Shown here: in pieces, positions 8,972 through 17,692 of the stretch
Layout of the letters: each line of letters opens with the position of its first letter
Numbering within the stretch: position 1 is the first letter of the stretch
NCBI GenBank assembly: GCA_963814805.1
Contig: CAWFER010000010.1
Location: 40,507 to 104,506, forward strand
Length of the DNA: 64,000 nucleotides
From: AP-15 sp963814805
Lineage (GTDB): Bacteria > Pseudomonadota > Alphaproteobacteria > ATCC43930 > CGMCC-115725
Reading direction: 5' to 3'
The notes under the pieces: generated by a model
Database searches by the model: none
Seen by the model: only the letters and a program-made list of their open reading frames with translations
Told to the model about the DNA's origin: nothing
Position numbers and translations under genes: made by a program

Positions 8972-10504
8972 ATGAGGGGCGACGCGTTCACCCCGGTTCC
9001 AAACCGCGGCATGATCACTATCTCGATCATGCTGGCGAACATCATGCAGGGGCTCGACAATACGATCCTCAACGTCGCCCTGCCGCACATCCAGGGAAGT
9101 CTCTCGGCCTCCCTCGACCAGGTCGCCTGGACCCTGACCTCCTACATCGTCTGCTCCGCGATCATGATGCCGCTTACCGGCTGGCTCGCCGGCCGGTTCG
9201 GCATCAAATACATCTTCCTCGCCTCGATCATCGGCTTCACCATCGCCTCGGCGCTGTGCGGCGTCGCCACCAGCCTCGGCGAACTGGTGGCGTTTCGCGC
9301 CCTGCAAGGGGTCGCTGGAGCCGGCCTCATCCCGTTGTCGCAAGCCACCCTGTTGCAGATCAACCCACCGGAGCGGCACGGGCAAGCGATGGCGGTGTTC
9401 GGCGTCGGCACGATCTGCGGGCCGATCATGGGCCCGGCGCTCGGCGGCTGGCTGACCCAGGATTACAGCTGGCGCTGGGTTTTTTACATCAACCTGCCGA
9501 TCGGCCTGTTGTGTACGCTTGGCGTCCTCGTCTTCATCCGCCACAGCCGCAACATCCATCGCGAGCCGTTCGACGTCGTCGGATTCCTGGCGTTGAGCCT
9601 GGGGATCGGCGCCTTGCAGTTGCTGCTCGACCGCGGCGAGTTGAAGGACTGGTTCAATTCGAGCGAGATCTGGATCGAAGCGATGATCGCGGGGCTCGGC
9701 CTCTACCTGTTCACCGTGCACACGGTAACGACCGACGGACCGTCGTTCCTCAACCGCGACCTGTTGAAGAGCACCAATTTCACCGCCGGTACGGTGCTGA
9801 TGTTTGCCGGCGGGCTGATCATGACCGGGACGCTCGCACTGTTGTCGACGATGCTGCAAAACCTGATGGCCTATCCGGCGATGACGACCGGCTTTGTGAC
9901 GATGCCGCGCGGCCTCGGTGCCATGGCGGCGATGTTCGTTGTGGCGCCGCTGATCAACCGGGTCGACAACCGGCTGATCATCGGCTTCGGCTTTATGTTG
10001 ACCGCGCTGTCGATGTGGCAGATGAGCCAGTTCTCGCTGCAGATGGGGATGGCGCCGGTCATCATTTCCGGGCTGCTGCAAGGGTTCGGCCTCGGCTGCA
10101 CCCAGGTGCCGCTCAACATCCTGGCGCTGTCGACGCTGCCGCGCCACATCCTGACCCAGGGTACCGCGATCCGCAGCCTGATGCGCAACCTCGGCGGCAG
10201 CATCGGCATCAGCGTCCTCGTCGCCAACCTCGCGGAGAAAACCCAGATCGTGCATTCGCACCTCGTTGAGGGGCTGCGGCCGGACAACCCGTTGGCGCGG
10301 GCTCCATACCTCGCGGCGCCGTACAGCCTGTCAACGCCAAGCGGCATCGCGGTGCTTAATGCCGAGGTGACGCGGCAAGCTGCGATGGTCGCCTATATCG
10401 ACGATTTCCGGCTGATGATGCTGATCGCGCTGGCGACAATCCCCGTCCTGCTGCTGCTGCGCGGCGCCCGGCGCCACCCATTGACCGCGGCCGCCGACGA
10501 TTAA
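8972..10504 (+). CDS. DHA2-family MFS drug exporter (EmrB/QacA-like, 14 TM)
   Basis: 510 aa with about 14 hydrophobic segments. DHA2 hallmarks are visible: LDNTILNVALPHIQGSL in TM1, WTLTSYIVCSAIMMPLTGWL, the antiporter motif GPIMGPALGGWL, and WRWVFYINLPIG. It is expected to export hydrophobic drugs or metabolites by proton antiport across the inner membrane. No EmrA-like membrane-fusion partner is adjacent, so it may act alone or with a distant partner. The regulator is not obvious. Confidence 0.9.
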   Translation: MRGDAFTPVPNRGMITISIMLANIMQGLDNTILNVALPHIQGSLSASLDQVAWTLTSYIVCSAIMMPLTGWLAGRFGIKYIFLASIIGFTIASALCGVATSLGELVAFRALQGVAGAGLIPLSQATLLQINPPERHGQAMAVFGVGTICGPIMGPALGGWLTQDYSWRWVFYINLPIGLLCTLGVLVFIRHSRNIHREPFDVVGFLALSLGIGALQLLLDRGELKDWFNSSEIWIEAMIAGLGLYLFTVHTVTTDGPSFLNRDLLKSTNFTAGTVLMFAGGLIMTGTLALLSTMLQNLMAYPAMTTGFVTMPRGLGAMAAMFVVAPLINRVDNRLIIGFGFMLTALSMWQMSQFSLQMGMAPVIISGLLQGFGLGCTQVPLNILALSTLPRHILTQGTAIRSLMRNLGGSIGISVLVANLAEKTQIVHSHLVEGLRPDNPLARAPYLAAPYSLSTPSGIAVLNAEVTRQAAMVAYIDDFRLMMLIALATIPVLLLLRGARRHPLTAAADD

Positions 10505-11007
10505 CAGGCCTGTACCCCCGTCGAGTGCGTGCGAGCTGCCGAGTTTGATGTAAGTCGGTCGTCACCATGACCGGCCGCCCGGCGCCGATGTGACCGATGT
10601 CCGGTCGACCCGACCATCGGCGAAGCAATGAAGGTCGGAAGTGGGTTGACCCCGCCGGTCCGATATTGGTGCCGCGGACGGTCGAAATCGGCGCATTGCA
10701 GATCGTTTGGCACCTACGTCCGCGCCGGTCGGAAAGGACGTTATGTTACACTTCTGTCACGGGCCCCGGTTGGTCAATCCCTCTGAGCCTTGATCCTGTC
10801 GCCGGAGTCTTTCTTCTGTCCGGGGTCGGCGCCTGGCCGCCACCTGATGGGGTCGGATGAGGAGCAGGTCGGCCAATCTAAACGCGCGCGGTCGTCCGTA
10901 CGGCGCCGCCGTGTAACATGCGGCCTGGCCTGATCCATCGTCCCGGCGACGGGACCTTGCTCCGGGCGGCTGGTGTCTTGACCGCCCGAACCTGCGATCT
11001 CCTTTCC
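10505..11007. other. Intergenic stretch between MFS gene and IS110 transposase
   Basis: No ORF with coding character was found on either strand. Part of this 0.5 kb must be the terminal non-coding end of the IS110-family element, but I could not fix its boundary because this family lacks long inverted repeats. Confidence 0.4.
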
Positions 11008-12045
11008 TTAACGGGTTGCGGCCGCAGCCGCTTTGTCGGCGAGGAAGTTCGTTCCATCGGCGAGCATGCGATGCAGCACCACGGCGAGCTTGCGGGCGAG
11101 CGCGACCTTGGCTTTGCGCATGCCGGCGCGAGCGGCCAGGCGCATCCCCCAGCTTTTCAGGGTAGAGCCCTTCACCGGCCGGGTCAGGATGACGTTGGCG
11201 GCCTCGTAGAGCGCGGTACGCACGCCGCCGTCTCCGATCTTGGAGATGCGGCCGGTCACGTCGGTCTCGCCCGATTGATATTTCCTGGGGGTCAGCCCGA
11301 AAAGCGCGCCGACCGTCTTGGAGGATCTGAAGCGGGCGGGATCGTCGATTGCCGAGGCGTAGGTCAGCGCGACGATCGTACCGACGCCGGGTGCGGTCAT
11401 CAGCAGCCGGGCGCGGCGATCTTCGCGTGCGAGGGATCGCAGGCGCTTCTCCAGCTTCTGCCATTGCTCGAAAAGAGTGCCACGCGCCGCGAGCAGCGCC
11501 TCGGCAACCACCGACAGCGTGGCGTGGCCGGCGACCAGTTCGCGGATGCGGGCGGCGAAATTTCGCGGCGTCGTCTTGCCGACCTTCAGCCCGAAGCCGC
11601 GCAGCACCCCCCGCAGGCACATCTCAACGTCGTGGTTCTTCGTCTGCAGCAGCTTGCGGGCCGTCAGCAGCGCCCGAACCTCCTGCGCCGGCAGCGACTT
11701 GCAGTGTACCGGACGGAACCAGCCCAGCCGCATCAGCTGGGCGATGCCGCGGGCGTCCTTGCGATCGGTTTTGACCGGCATCGCCTTGAAGGCGTCCCGA
11801 ACGTGCCGGGTCTCGAGCAGCTCGACCGTCAATCCGGCGTCTCGCATGCCCGCATACAGCCATTGCGACAGCGGTCCGGCCTCAAGCCCGATCCGCGTCA
11901 CCGCAAGGCCCAGATCGCGGAACCACCCGATCAGAATCTCGGGCTCGCTGGCCACCTTGGCCTCGCGGACGATCCGCCCGGTCGCGTCGACAACGCACAG
12001 GCTGGCACTTTCCAATGAGACATCGATACCCGCATAGTGCTCCAT
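11008..12045 (-). CDS. IS110-family transposase (DEDD, RNA-guided recombinase type)
   Basis: 345 aa from ATG 12045 (MEHYAGIDVSLESASL). The N-terminal RuvC-like DEDD domain shows D in GIDVS, E in GLEAGPLS and D residues in TDRKDARGIA. The C-terminal Transposase_20 domain shows TAPGVGTIVALTYASAIDDP, FGLTPRKYQSG, GRISKIGDGGVRTALYEAA and the conserved serine region. An upstream extension of the frame is antisense to an integrase and is not used. Members of this family use a structured bridge RNA encoded beside the transposase; see 12046-12160. Confidence 0.92.
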   Translation of the reverse strand: MEHYAGIDVSLESASLCVVDATGRIVREAKVASEPEILIGWFRDLGLAVTRIGLEAGPLSQWLYAGMRDAGLTVELLETRHVRDAFKAMPVKTDRKDARGIAQLMRLGWFRPVHCKSLPAQEVRALLTARKLLQTKNHDVEMCLRGVLRGFGLKVGKTTPRNFAARIRELVAGHATLSVVAEALLAARGTLFEQWQKLEKRLRSLAREDRRARLLMTAPGVGTIVALTYASAIDDPARFRSSKTVGALFGLTPRKYQSGETDVTGRISKIGDGGVRTALYEAANVILTRPVKGSTLKSWGMRLAARAGMRKAKVALARKLAVVLHRMLADGTNFLADKAAAAATR

Positions 12046-12160
12046 GGTCGTCCCTCGATGATGTGGAGCAGGCTGCGCCTGACTCCGTGTTTCAACGCCA
12101 TCACTCTGAGGGACGGCCACTCCCGCAACCAGAGTCGGTTGCCGGCCCGTGACCCCATCT
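12046..12160 (-). ncRNA. Candidate bridge-RNA/left-end region of the IS110 element
   Basis: The region directly upstream of the transposase start can fold: CGTCCCTC at 12048-12055 pairs with GAGGGACG near 12108-12115, and GCAACC/GGTTGC forms a short hairpin near 12125-12142. IS110-group elements encode their bridge RNA in this position. Placement rests on family knowledge plus visible dyads; no loop-to-target match was demonstrated. Confidence 0.3.
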
Positions 12161-12167
12161 ATTGGCC

Positions 12168-13025
12168 ATGAACGCGCTCGTCTCAAGATCGGCCTCTCGG
12201 ACCGTTGCCGCGGCGCCTGGCGCGGCGCTCGTGTCGGTGGTGATCGCCGCGCCGGCGACCATGCCGCCAAGCGCTTCCTTGAATTTTTCGCCGCGACGAT
12301 CCGCAACAAGAACACCCGCATGGCCTACTACCGGGCCGCATGTCACTTTTTCGCGTGGGTCGAGCAGCACGAGATCGGCGGGCTGACCGACCTCGAGCCG
12401 GTGCACGTCGCTGCGTATATAGAGGTGCTGCAGACGACGGCCGCCAAGCCGACCGTCAAATTGCACCTCGCGGCGATCCGCATGCTGTTCGACTGGCTGG
12501 TGGTCGGCCAGGTCCTCGCCGTCAATCCGGCCCATGCCGTGCGCGGGCCCAAGCACGTCGTGCGCCGCGGCAAAACCCCGGTCTTGACCGAGGAGCAGGC
12601 CCGCCGCCTGCTCGATAGCATCGACACAACAACTTATCGTTGGCCTGCGCGACCGCGCACTGATCGGCGTCATGACCTACGCCTTCGCCCGCATCGGCGC
12701 CGTCGTCGCCATGAGGGTCGAGGACTATTACCCCGAGGGCAAGCGCTGGTGGGTGCGGTTGCACGAGAAAGGCGGCAAGCGGCACGAGATGCCGACGCAT
12801 CACAAGCTGGAAGTCTTCATCGATGAGTACCTCGGCGCGGCCGGGATCCGTGAGGACGGCAAAGGCTATCTTTTCCGCTCGGCAATCGGCAAGACCGGCA
12901 CGCTAACCGACAAGCCGATGAACCGGGTTGACGCCTATCGCATGGTCCGCCGGCGCACCGCCAATGCCGGGTCAAGGTCAAGCTCGGCTGCCACGTGTTC
13001 CGCGCGACCGGCCGGACACTTCGCG
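12168..13025 (+). pseudogene. Tyrosine recombinase, frameshifted and C-terminally truncated
   Basis: Pieces of one integrase are spread over frames: the N-terminus MNALVSRSASRTVAAAPGA from 12168, then AAKRFLEFFAATIRNKNTRM to DSIDTTT (~12270-12630), then LRDRALIGVMTYAFARIGAV to AYRMVRRRTANAG (~12650-12965), then VKLGCHVFRATG near 12975-13015. Breaks lie near 12250, 12635 and 12965. Sequence after the HxFR(A)TG motif, including the catalytic Tyr, is missing, so this copy is dead even if the frameshifts are sequencing errors. It begins about 120 bp from the IS110 transposase, which may have inserted beside it. Confidence 0.8.
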
Positions 13026-13285
13026 GGCGACCGAACAGAGCCGGGCCAAACATTCTCTCGGTCTGGTCGGCTGCGTCAGATAGCACTCGAAACCTTACGC
13101 CAGATAAAAATCGAAGTGTGAGCCCGCTCACACGGTTCTCGGAGCCTGGGCCGCATATTTTGAGCAGGCGGTGCGCGCTACGGATGGCGCCATGTTGAGA
13201 GCAACCCTATGCGACAAGAACGGTCCCGCGAACCGAGATCGACCAGCGGGCCGCCGCATATACCAAACCGCACGCGAGCTAAGTG

Positions 13286-14938
13286 ATGCCCCAGATTCCT
13301 GCCGATTATCGCCCGCTCGAAGCCTCTGAACGTAAGCCGCGCTCTGGCGCCATGCGCACCGGTTCCGCTGATCCGGATGAAATATTGACTGTGAGCGTCC
13401 GAATCCGGCGTCGAGCTGATGCGCCGCCGCTTCCGAGCCCAACGACCGCGCAGAGACGGCGGCATCTTTCCCGGGGAGATTTCGCTGCGCGTTACGGGGC
13501 GTCACAAGACGATCTGGCTAGGATTGCCGGCTTCGCCGCGACGAATGGGCTTTTGGTTATCGAATCGAGCATCCCGCGCAGAACAGTCGTTCTCCAGGGT
13601 TCCGTCGCACAAATAAATCAAGCGTTCGGCGTCGATCTCGGTCTCTACGAAACCGCCGACGAGAGATATCGCGGTCGCGAGGGTCCAATCCACCTGCCCG
13701 CCACCCTCGCCGGCATCGTGGAAGGCGTGTTTGGCCTCGATAACCGCAGGATGGCCCGGCCTGGACTGCGGATCGGCGTGAAATCGGCCGACGCTGCCAG
13801 TGCGAACGGGACCATGCCGATGACGCCGCCGCAAATGGCGCGGCTTTACAATTTCCCACAACGCGCCGACGGAGAGACCATTGCGATCTTTGAATTTGGC
13901 GGAGGTTTCACGTCCTCCGACGTGCAATTGTTTTACGACAGCGTCGGGGTCGCGGCGCCGTCGATAAGCTCGGTAGGCGTCGATGGCCAGACCAACAGCC
14001 CGGGCTCCGATGATTCCACCGTAGAAACCCTTCTCGATATAGGTGTGTCTGGTTCAGCTGCGCCCGGCGCCAGGCTCGTTGTCTATTTCGCGCCGTGGAC
14101 CGAGCAAGGCTGGGTGGATGTGGTCACCACCGCAATCCACGACGCGGCACACCGACCGTCCGTCATCTCCATCAGTTATGGATGGCCAGAAAACGAGACG
14201 AATGGCGACCTGACATGGTCCTTGGCCGCGATCAAAGCGGTCAACGCCACATTCCAAGAAGCCGCCGTTCTGGGGGTGACCGTTTTCGTATCGTCGGGCG
14301 ACACCGGATCCGATTGTGGCGTCGGGGACGGCAAGGCTCATGTCGAATATCCAGCCTCGGATCCCTTTGTGACATGCTGCGGCGGTACGACAATCTCGAA
14401 CGTATCTGGATCGCGGTTTACCGAATATGTCTGGAATGACAATGGCGTTACTGGCGGCGGGATCAGCGACATCTTTCGCCTGCCCAACTTCGCCTTGCCG
14501 CCGTGGCAAAGTCTGGTCTCGGTCCCGGGATCGGTCAACGACGGGCACAACGGACGCGGCATCCCGGATGTCGCCGGAAACGCGGATCCCGATAGTGGAT
14601 ACGCTTTATTCCTTAACGGTGAGAATATAGGCCTTGTTGGAGGAACCAGCGCGGCTGCTCCTCTCTATGCTGCTCTCGCGGCATTGCTGAATGCGGGCCT
14701 TGGCGAGCCTGTCGGATATCTCAACCCGACCCTTTACGCCGCTCCGAATTATGTCTTTCGGGACATCAGCGACGGCCAGAGCAACGCTACCGGCGGCGCC
14801 AACGGCTATGTATCTGGCCCGGGCTGGGACGGCTGCACGGGTCTTGGCAGCGTGAACGGCATTGCCCTGAAGTACGTCCTGCAAGGCGGGCCAGACGCCG
14901 TATCGCCTCTATTGCTGCAGCCCATGCTGATCAGCTGA
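13286..14938 (+). CDS. S53 family peptidase (sedolisin/kumamolisin type)
   Basis: 550 aa. An N-terminal prodomain (~residues 25-155, LSRGDFAARYGASQDDLARI ... VQGSVAQINQAFG) is followed by the catalytic domain beginning near TPPQMARLYNFP. Catalytic residues: Glu247 and Asp251 in STVETLLDIG, Asp in SSGDTGSDCG for the oxyanion hole, and Ser455 in VGGTSAAAPLYAAL. The C-terminal calcium site is visible as FRDISDGQSNA and GWDGCTGLGS. It is an acid-active secreted endopeptidase in this family, yet no classical signal peptide precedes the prodomain, as in several kumamolisins. GTG 13283 immediately precedes the chosen ATG. A beta-rich protein follows 27 bp downstream. Confidence 0.9.
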   Translation: MPQIPADYRPLEASERKPRSGAMRTGSADPDEILTVSVRIRRRADAPPLPSPTTAQRRRHLSRGDFAARYGASQDDLARIAGFAATNGLLVIESSIPRRTVVLQGSVAQINQAFGVDLGLYETADERYRGREGPIHLPATLAGIVEGVFGLDNRRMARPGLRIGVKSADAASANGTMPMTPPQMARLYNFPQRADGETIAIFEFGGGFTSSDVQLFYDSVGVAAPSISSVGVDGQTNSPGSDDSTVETLLDIGVSGSAAPGARLVVYFAPWTEQGWVDVVTTAIHDAAHRPSVISISYGWPENETNGDLTWSLAAIKAVNATFQEAAVLGVTVFVSSGDTGSDCGVGDGKAHVEYPASDPFVTCCGGTTISNVSGSRFTEYVWNDNGVTGGGISDIFRLPNFALPPWQSLVSVPGSVNDGHNGRGIPDVAGNADPDSGYALFLNGENIGLVGGTSAAAPLYAALAALLNAGLGEPVGYLNPTLYAAPNYVFRDISDGQSNATGGANGYVSGPGWDGCTGLGSVNGIALKYVLQGGPDAVSPLLLQPMLIS

Positions 14939-14965
14939 TCACCAAAGTTAGCTATCAACGGAGAA

Positions 14966-15502
14966 ATGGCGGAGGACGAGATGCCGTTTTATTCATGCAC
15001 GGTAAATGAGGTCGGCCCAGCGGCCGACGGCTCAGAAACTTCTGACCCGGTGGTTTATATCAATCTTACAGATACGCTGGGGAGTTTCACAAACCAATGG
15101 TTCTACGCTGCAGAGGGGAGCCAAAATCAGATGCTGGCGGTCGGCCTCACCGCAATGAACACAAACAGACAAGTGGAAGTGGCTGCCGACCCTCCGAACG
15201 CCGGTAGCGTTCCATATACGAGCGTCTCACGGATGTATCTAACGCTTTCGTCGGCGGCGCTGATCACACCTGTCATCGATTTGAACGGCGTATGGGCGCA
15301 GGATGCTGTTCCAGTAGCGACTATTTCGGTGAGCGAGAATTTCCTCTCCATTGATATACCCGATCGACCGACGGCCACCGGCACCATTGTCGATCGCTCA
15401 GATATAGTCGTCAATTTCCCAGACGCGTCGACGGTGAGTGGGCAGCTTCAGCCACCGGGTACCATCGCCTGGTCAAACGGATCGGCCTGGCAGAAAGTTT
15501 GA
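14966..15502 (+). CDS. Beta-rich hypothetical protein next to the S53 peptidase
   Basis: 178 aa with a good RBS (CGGAG) before ATG 14966. The N-terminal half (CTVNEVGPAADGSETSDPVV ... WFYAAEGSQNQMLAVGLTAM) and C-terminal half (VIDLNGVWAQDAVPVATIS ... IVVNFPDASTVSG) each look like compact beta domains. The second resembles small accessory domains found at the ends of sedolisins; that resemblance is from memory. No signal peptide or catalytic motif is seen. It may be a co-expressed substrate, inhibitor or binding module for the peptidase; function unknown. Confidence 0.65.
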   Translation: MAEDEMPFYSCTVNEVGPAADGSETSDPVVYINLTDTLGSFTNQWFYAAEGSQNQMLAVGLTAMNTNRQVEVAADPPNAGSVPYTSVSRMYLTLSSAALITPVIDLNGVWAQDAVPVATISVSENFLSIDIPDRPTATGTIVDRSDIVVNFPDASTVSGQLQPPGTIAWSNGSAWQKV

Positions 15503-15742
15503 AATTCTTTTCGGTTGGAGCGATGACCGCGGGATGGTAACCGGTCAAGGCTGAGGCTATGCAAAAAATGTGGCTGGTAATCCATTCCGCTATTCATGGA
15601 AACCTGGCCACGGTCGGTGACAAGACCTCCTTGCTCTAGCCAAACGCTCCGCGGTATGTAAACACCTGGGAAGTATTCGCTCAACGAGCCCGAGCCGCGC
15701 CTTCCTGCCATAACGTTTGCTGATTACTTGTAACCGGTACAG

Positions 15743-16168
15743 TCAGACGTGGTAGGGACCGAGGAACAGATCGCCGAGGGCGCGGCGCAGCAGGTAGGTG
15801 ATCCGCCGTTGTGCCAGGTGGTGCGGTCGGTCGTGGATCAGGTGGCAGCGCTGGCAAAGGCTCTTCAGGTTGCGCGGCCGATTGTTGCCCGGGTTATGAT
15901 CGAGGTGCGCCGCGGCGAGGACGACGCGCGTGTGCCGAATGCGGGTCGCCTCCTCGATGTCGGGCCAGCGGGCCGGCCGGCCGCGGCCGCTGCGCCAGGT
16001 GCTCGCAGCGGGGTCATACCAGCGGCCATCCGGCAGGCAGCGAACGGTTTCGCCATGCGGGCGACCGCAAGTTTGGCAGCGGCCGCCGGCGCGCTCGAAC
16101 CGCACTTGCCGGCTGATCTGCGGCCAGTCGATCGGATAGAACCAGCGCAGCTCAGGCTTGATCGGCAT
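15743..16168 (-). CDS. HNH endonuclease, translationally coupled to the resolvase
   Basis: 141 aa from ATG 16168 (MPIKPELRWFYPIDWPQIS). A CxxC pair (CQTCGRPHGE) and the HNH core AAHLDHNPGNNRPRNL ... LCQRCHLIHDRP form the zinc-bracketed beta-beta-alpha-metal nuclease. The start lies inside the last codons of the serine recombinase gene (17-nt overlap, different frame), so both are made from one mRNA. HNH proteins of this size can be homing, packaging or defence nucleases. The coupling to a resolvase suggests a role in DNA mobility, which is inference. Confidence 0.85.
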   Translation of the reverse strand: MPIKPELRWFYPIDWPQISRQVRFERAGGRCQTCGRPHGETVRCLPDGRWYDPAASTWRSGRGRPARWPDIEEATRIRHTRVVLAAAHLDHNPGNNRPRNLKSLCQRCHLIHDRPHHLAQRRITYLLRRALGDLFLGPYHV

Positions 16169-16739
16169 CGGGGGTTCCGTTCGTGAGATCGGTTTCTTTG
16201 CCGAGCAGGCGATAGACGCTCGCGCGGCCGATGCCGAGCCGGCGGGCGATCGCCGCCGGGCCGAGCTTCTCGTCATCGAGCAGCCGCCGGACTTCGCTGG
16301 CATCGATCGATGGTTTGCGGCCCTTGTAGACGCCGCGCGCCTTGGCGGCGCTGATCCCTTCGAGCTGCCGATCGCGCCGAAGATTGGTCTCGAATTCGGC
16401 GAACACGCCGAGCATGTCGAGGAACGCCTTGCCGGCCGCCGTGCCGGTGTCGACCGGCTGCTCGGTTGCCTTCAGCGCGACACCCTTGGCCTTCAGCTCG
16501 TGCACGATGTCCTGCAGGTCCTTCAGCGAACGCGCCAGGCGGTCGATGCGGGTGACCACCAGCGTATCGCCGGCGCGCAGGAAGTCGAGCAACACCTGCA
16601 ATTCGCTGCGGCCGTCACGGCGCGCGCCGCTCGCCTTCTCGGCACGGATCACCTCGCAGCCTGCCGCCTTCAGCGCGGCGCGCTGGATCGACAGGTCCTG
16701 ATCGAACGTGGAGACGCGGGCGTAACCGTAAAGGGGCAT
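16152..16739 (-). CDS. Serine recombinase (resolvase/invertase family)
   Basis: 195 aa: MPLYGYARVSTFDQDLSIQ contains the nucleophile Ser (YARVST), VVTRIDRLARSLKDL carries the catalytic Arg cluster, the dimer helix includes FLDMLGVFAEFETNLRRDRQ, and the C-terminal helix-turn-helix is LGPAAIARRLGIGRASVYRL. It should resolve or invert DNA at a site probably just upstream, where GTCTCGTT (16753-16760) and AACGAGAC (16811-16818) form an inverted repeat. Its 3' end overlaps an HNH nuclease gene. Confidence 0.9.
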   Translation of the reverse strand: MPLYGYARVSTFDQDLSIQRAALKAAGCEVIRAEKASGARRDGRSELQVLLDFLRAGDTLVVTRIDRLARSLKDLQDIVHELKAKGVALKATEQPVDTGTAAGKAFLDMLGVFAEFETNLRRDRQLEGISAAKARGVYKGRKPSIDASEVRRLLDDEKLGPAAIARRLGIGRASVYRLLGKETDLTNGTPDADQA

Positions 16740-16752
16740 CGGCAGCGGAGTT

Positions 16753-16818
16753 GTCTCGTTAGCTTGTAGACCCGCCCGTCATACCGTCTCGCTCCTCAAT
16801 TATCAACTCAAACGAGAC
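16753..16818. promoter_or_regulatory. Candidate recombination/operator site of the resolvase-HNH pair
   Basis: GTCTCGTT (16753-16760) and AACGAGAC (16811-16818) are exact inverted copies, with another GTCTCG at 16786-16791 between them. The arrangement resembles resolvase subsites. The Tn552-like transposon inserted 3 bp beyond (target repeat at 16821-16826). Confidence 0.45.
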
Positions 16819-16826
16819 GTGATTTG

Positions 16827-16873
16827 TGTGACCTTCAGAGATAAATGGCGGGGTTTCTTGAGCGCTATGTGGC
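16827..16873 (+). repeat. Left 47-bp terminal inverted repeat
   Basis: Exact reverse complement of 19914-19960. The stop codon of the ATPase gene (16865-16867) is encoded inside it. Confidence 0.95.
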
Positions 16874-17692
16874 GCCGATTACGAGGGTGCTTCGGGCGGC
16901 TTCGACAACATCGTCGGTGATGACGCTCAAACCATTGATCTTGAGGATCCGCCCGATCTGAACGAACAGGCGGTGAAGCAGGCGGAAGTTGCCGCCGGTG
17001 ATGCGGGCGATCGCGGCAATCGCTTGGGCATCGGTAAAGTCAGCATCGTCGAGGCTGAGACCGAGCTGCCGCCAATGGCGGGTGAGCACGAAGGACAGTT
17101 CGGCGCCCTGCAGAGGGCGGTAATGGTGGGCGAAGCCGACGCGGCTGTAGAGCTGAGGATAGCGCGACAAGCGCTTTTCGATACCCGGCATGCCGATCAG
17201 GATGACGCCGATGCCGGTCCGGTCGAAGACGTCGCGCAGATGCTCGATACCGGGCGTCGAGAGCCGCTCGACCTCATCGACGATGAGGAGCTCGGCAGGA
17301 TCGATCGTGGCGCCCGTGCGAACGAATTCCTGACCGTAAACATGCTCGCTGATGCAGGCTCCCACCCGCGTGGTGAGCCTCGCGACGTCGTCGCGTAGTT
17401 CCCGGAAGGAGCAGCAGACGACGGGTGTGTAGAAGACAGTCCGACGCTGGGCGAGCGCGGCGTAGACCTTGGCATCCGACGGCTCGCGCTTGCCCCATGT
17501 AACCAGCAAGGGCTCGGCGACATCCCACCTGGCATAGCGGCGCGCCGAATGCGTCTTGCCGACGCCCGCGGGACCGTAGCACAGGCCGATATAGCGATGC
17601 TTGCGCACGGCGTCCGCGAACTCGGAAAAGCGCCGATGCTCCTTCGTGGTGATGAAGGTGCCCGTCCGCGCGCCGGCCGTTACGCTCGTCAT
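16865..17692 (-). CDS. tniB: TniB-like AAA ATPase of the transposon
   Basis: 275 aa. Walker A is GPAGVGKTHSARRYA (~residues 39-53), Walker B ELLIVDEVERLS, and sensor 1 region GVILIGMPG. This is the MuB/TniB/p271 type of ATPase that selects target DNA and activates the DDE transposase. It overlaps the transposase 3' end by 4 nt (17689-17692), so both are co-translated. Its last codon and stop (ACA TAG) lie in the left inverted repeat. Confidence 0.9.
   Translation of the reverse strand: MTSVTAGARTGTFITTKEHRRFSEFADAVRKHRYIGLCYGPAGVGKTHSARRYARWDVAEPLLVTWGKREPSDAKVYAALAQRRTVFYTPVVCCSFRELRDDVARLTTRVGACISEHVYGQEFVRTGATIDPAELLIVDEVERLSTPGIEHLRDVFDRTGIGVILIGMPGIEKRLSRYPQLYSRVGFAHHYRPLQGAELSFVLTRHWRQLGLSLDDADFTDAQAIAAIARITGGNFRLLHRLFVQIGRILKINGLSVITDDVVEAARSTLVIGAT

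Noticed and set aside
8860..10269. Long open frames on both strands over the MFS gene
   Set aside because: They are GC-rich shadows with Arg/Pro/His-rich composition; the 8972-10504 frame alone shows membrane helices and family motifs.
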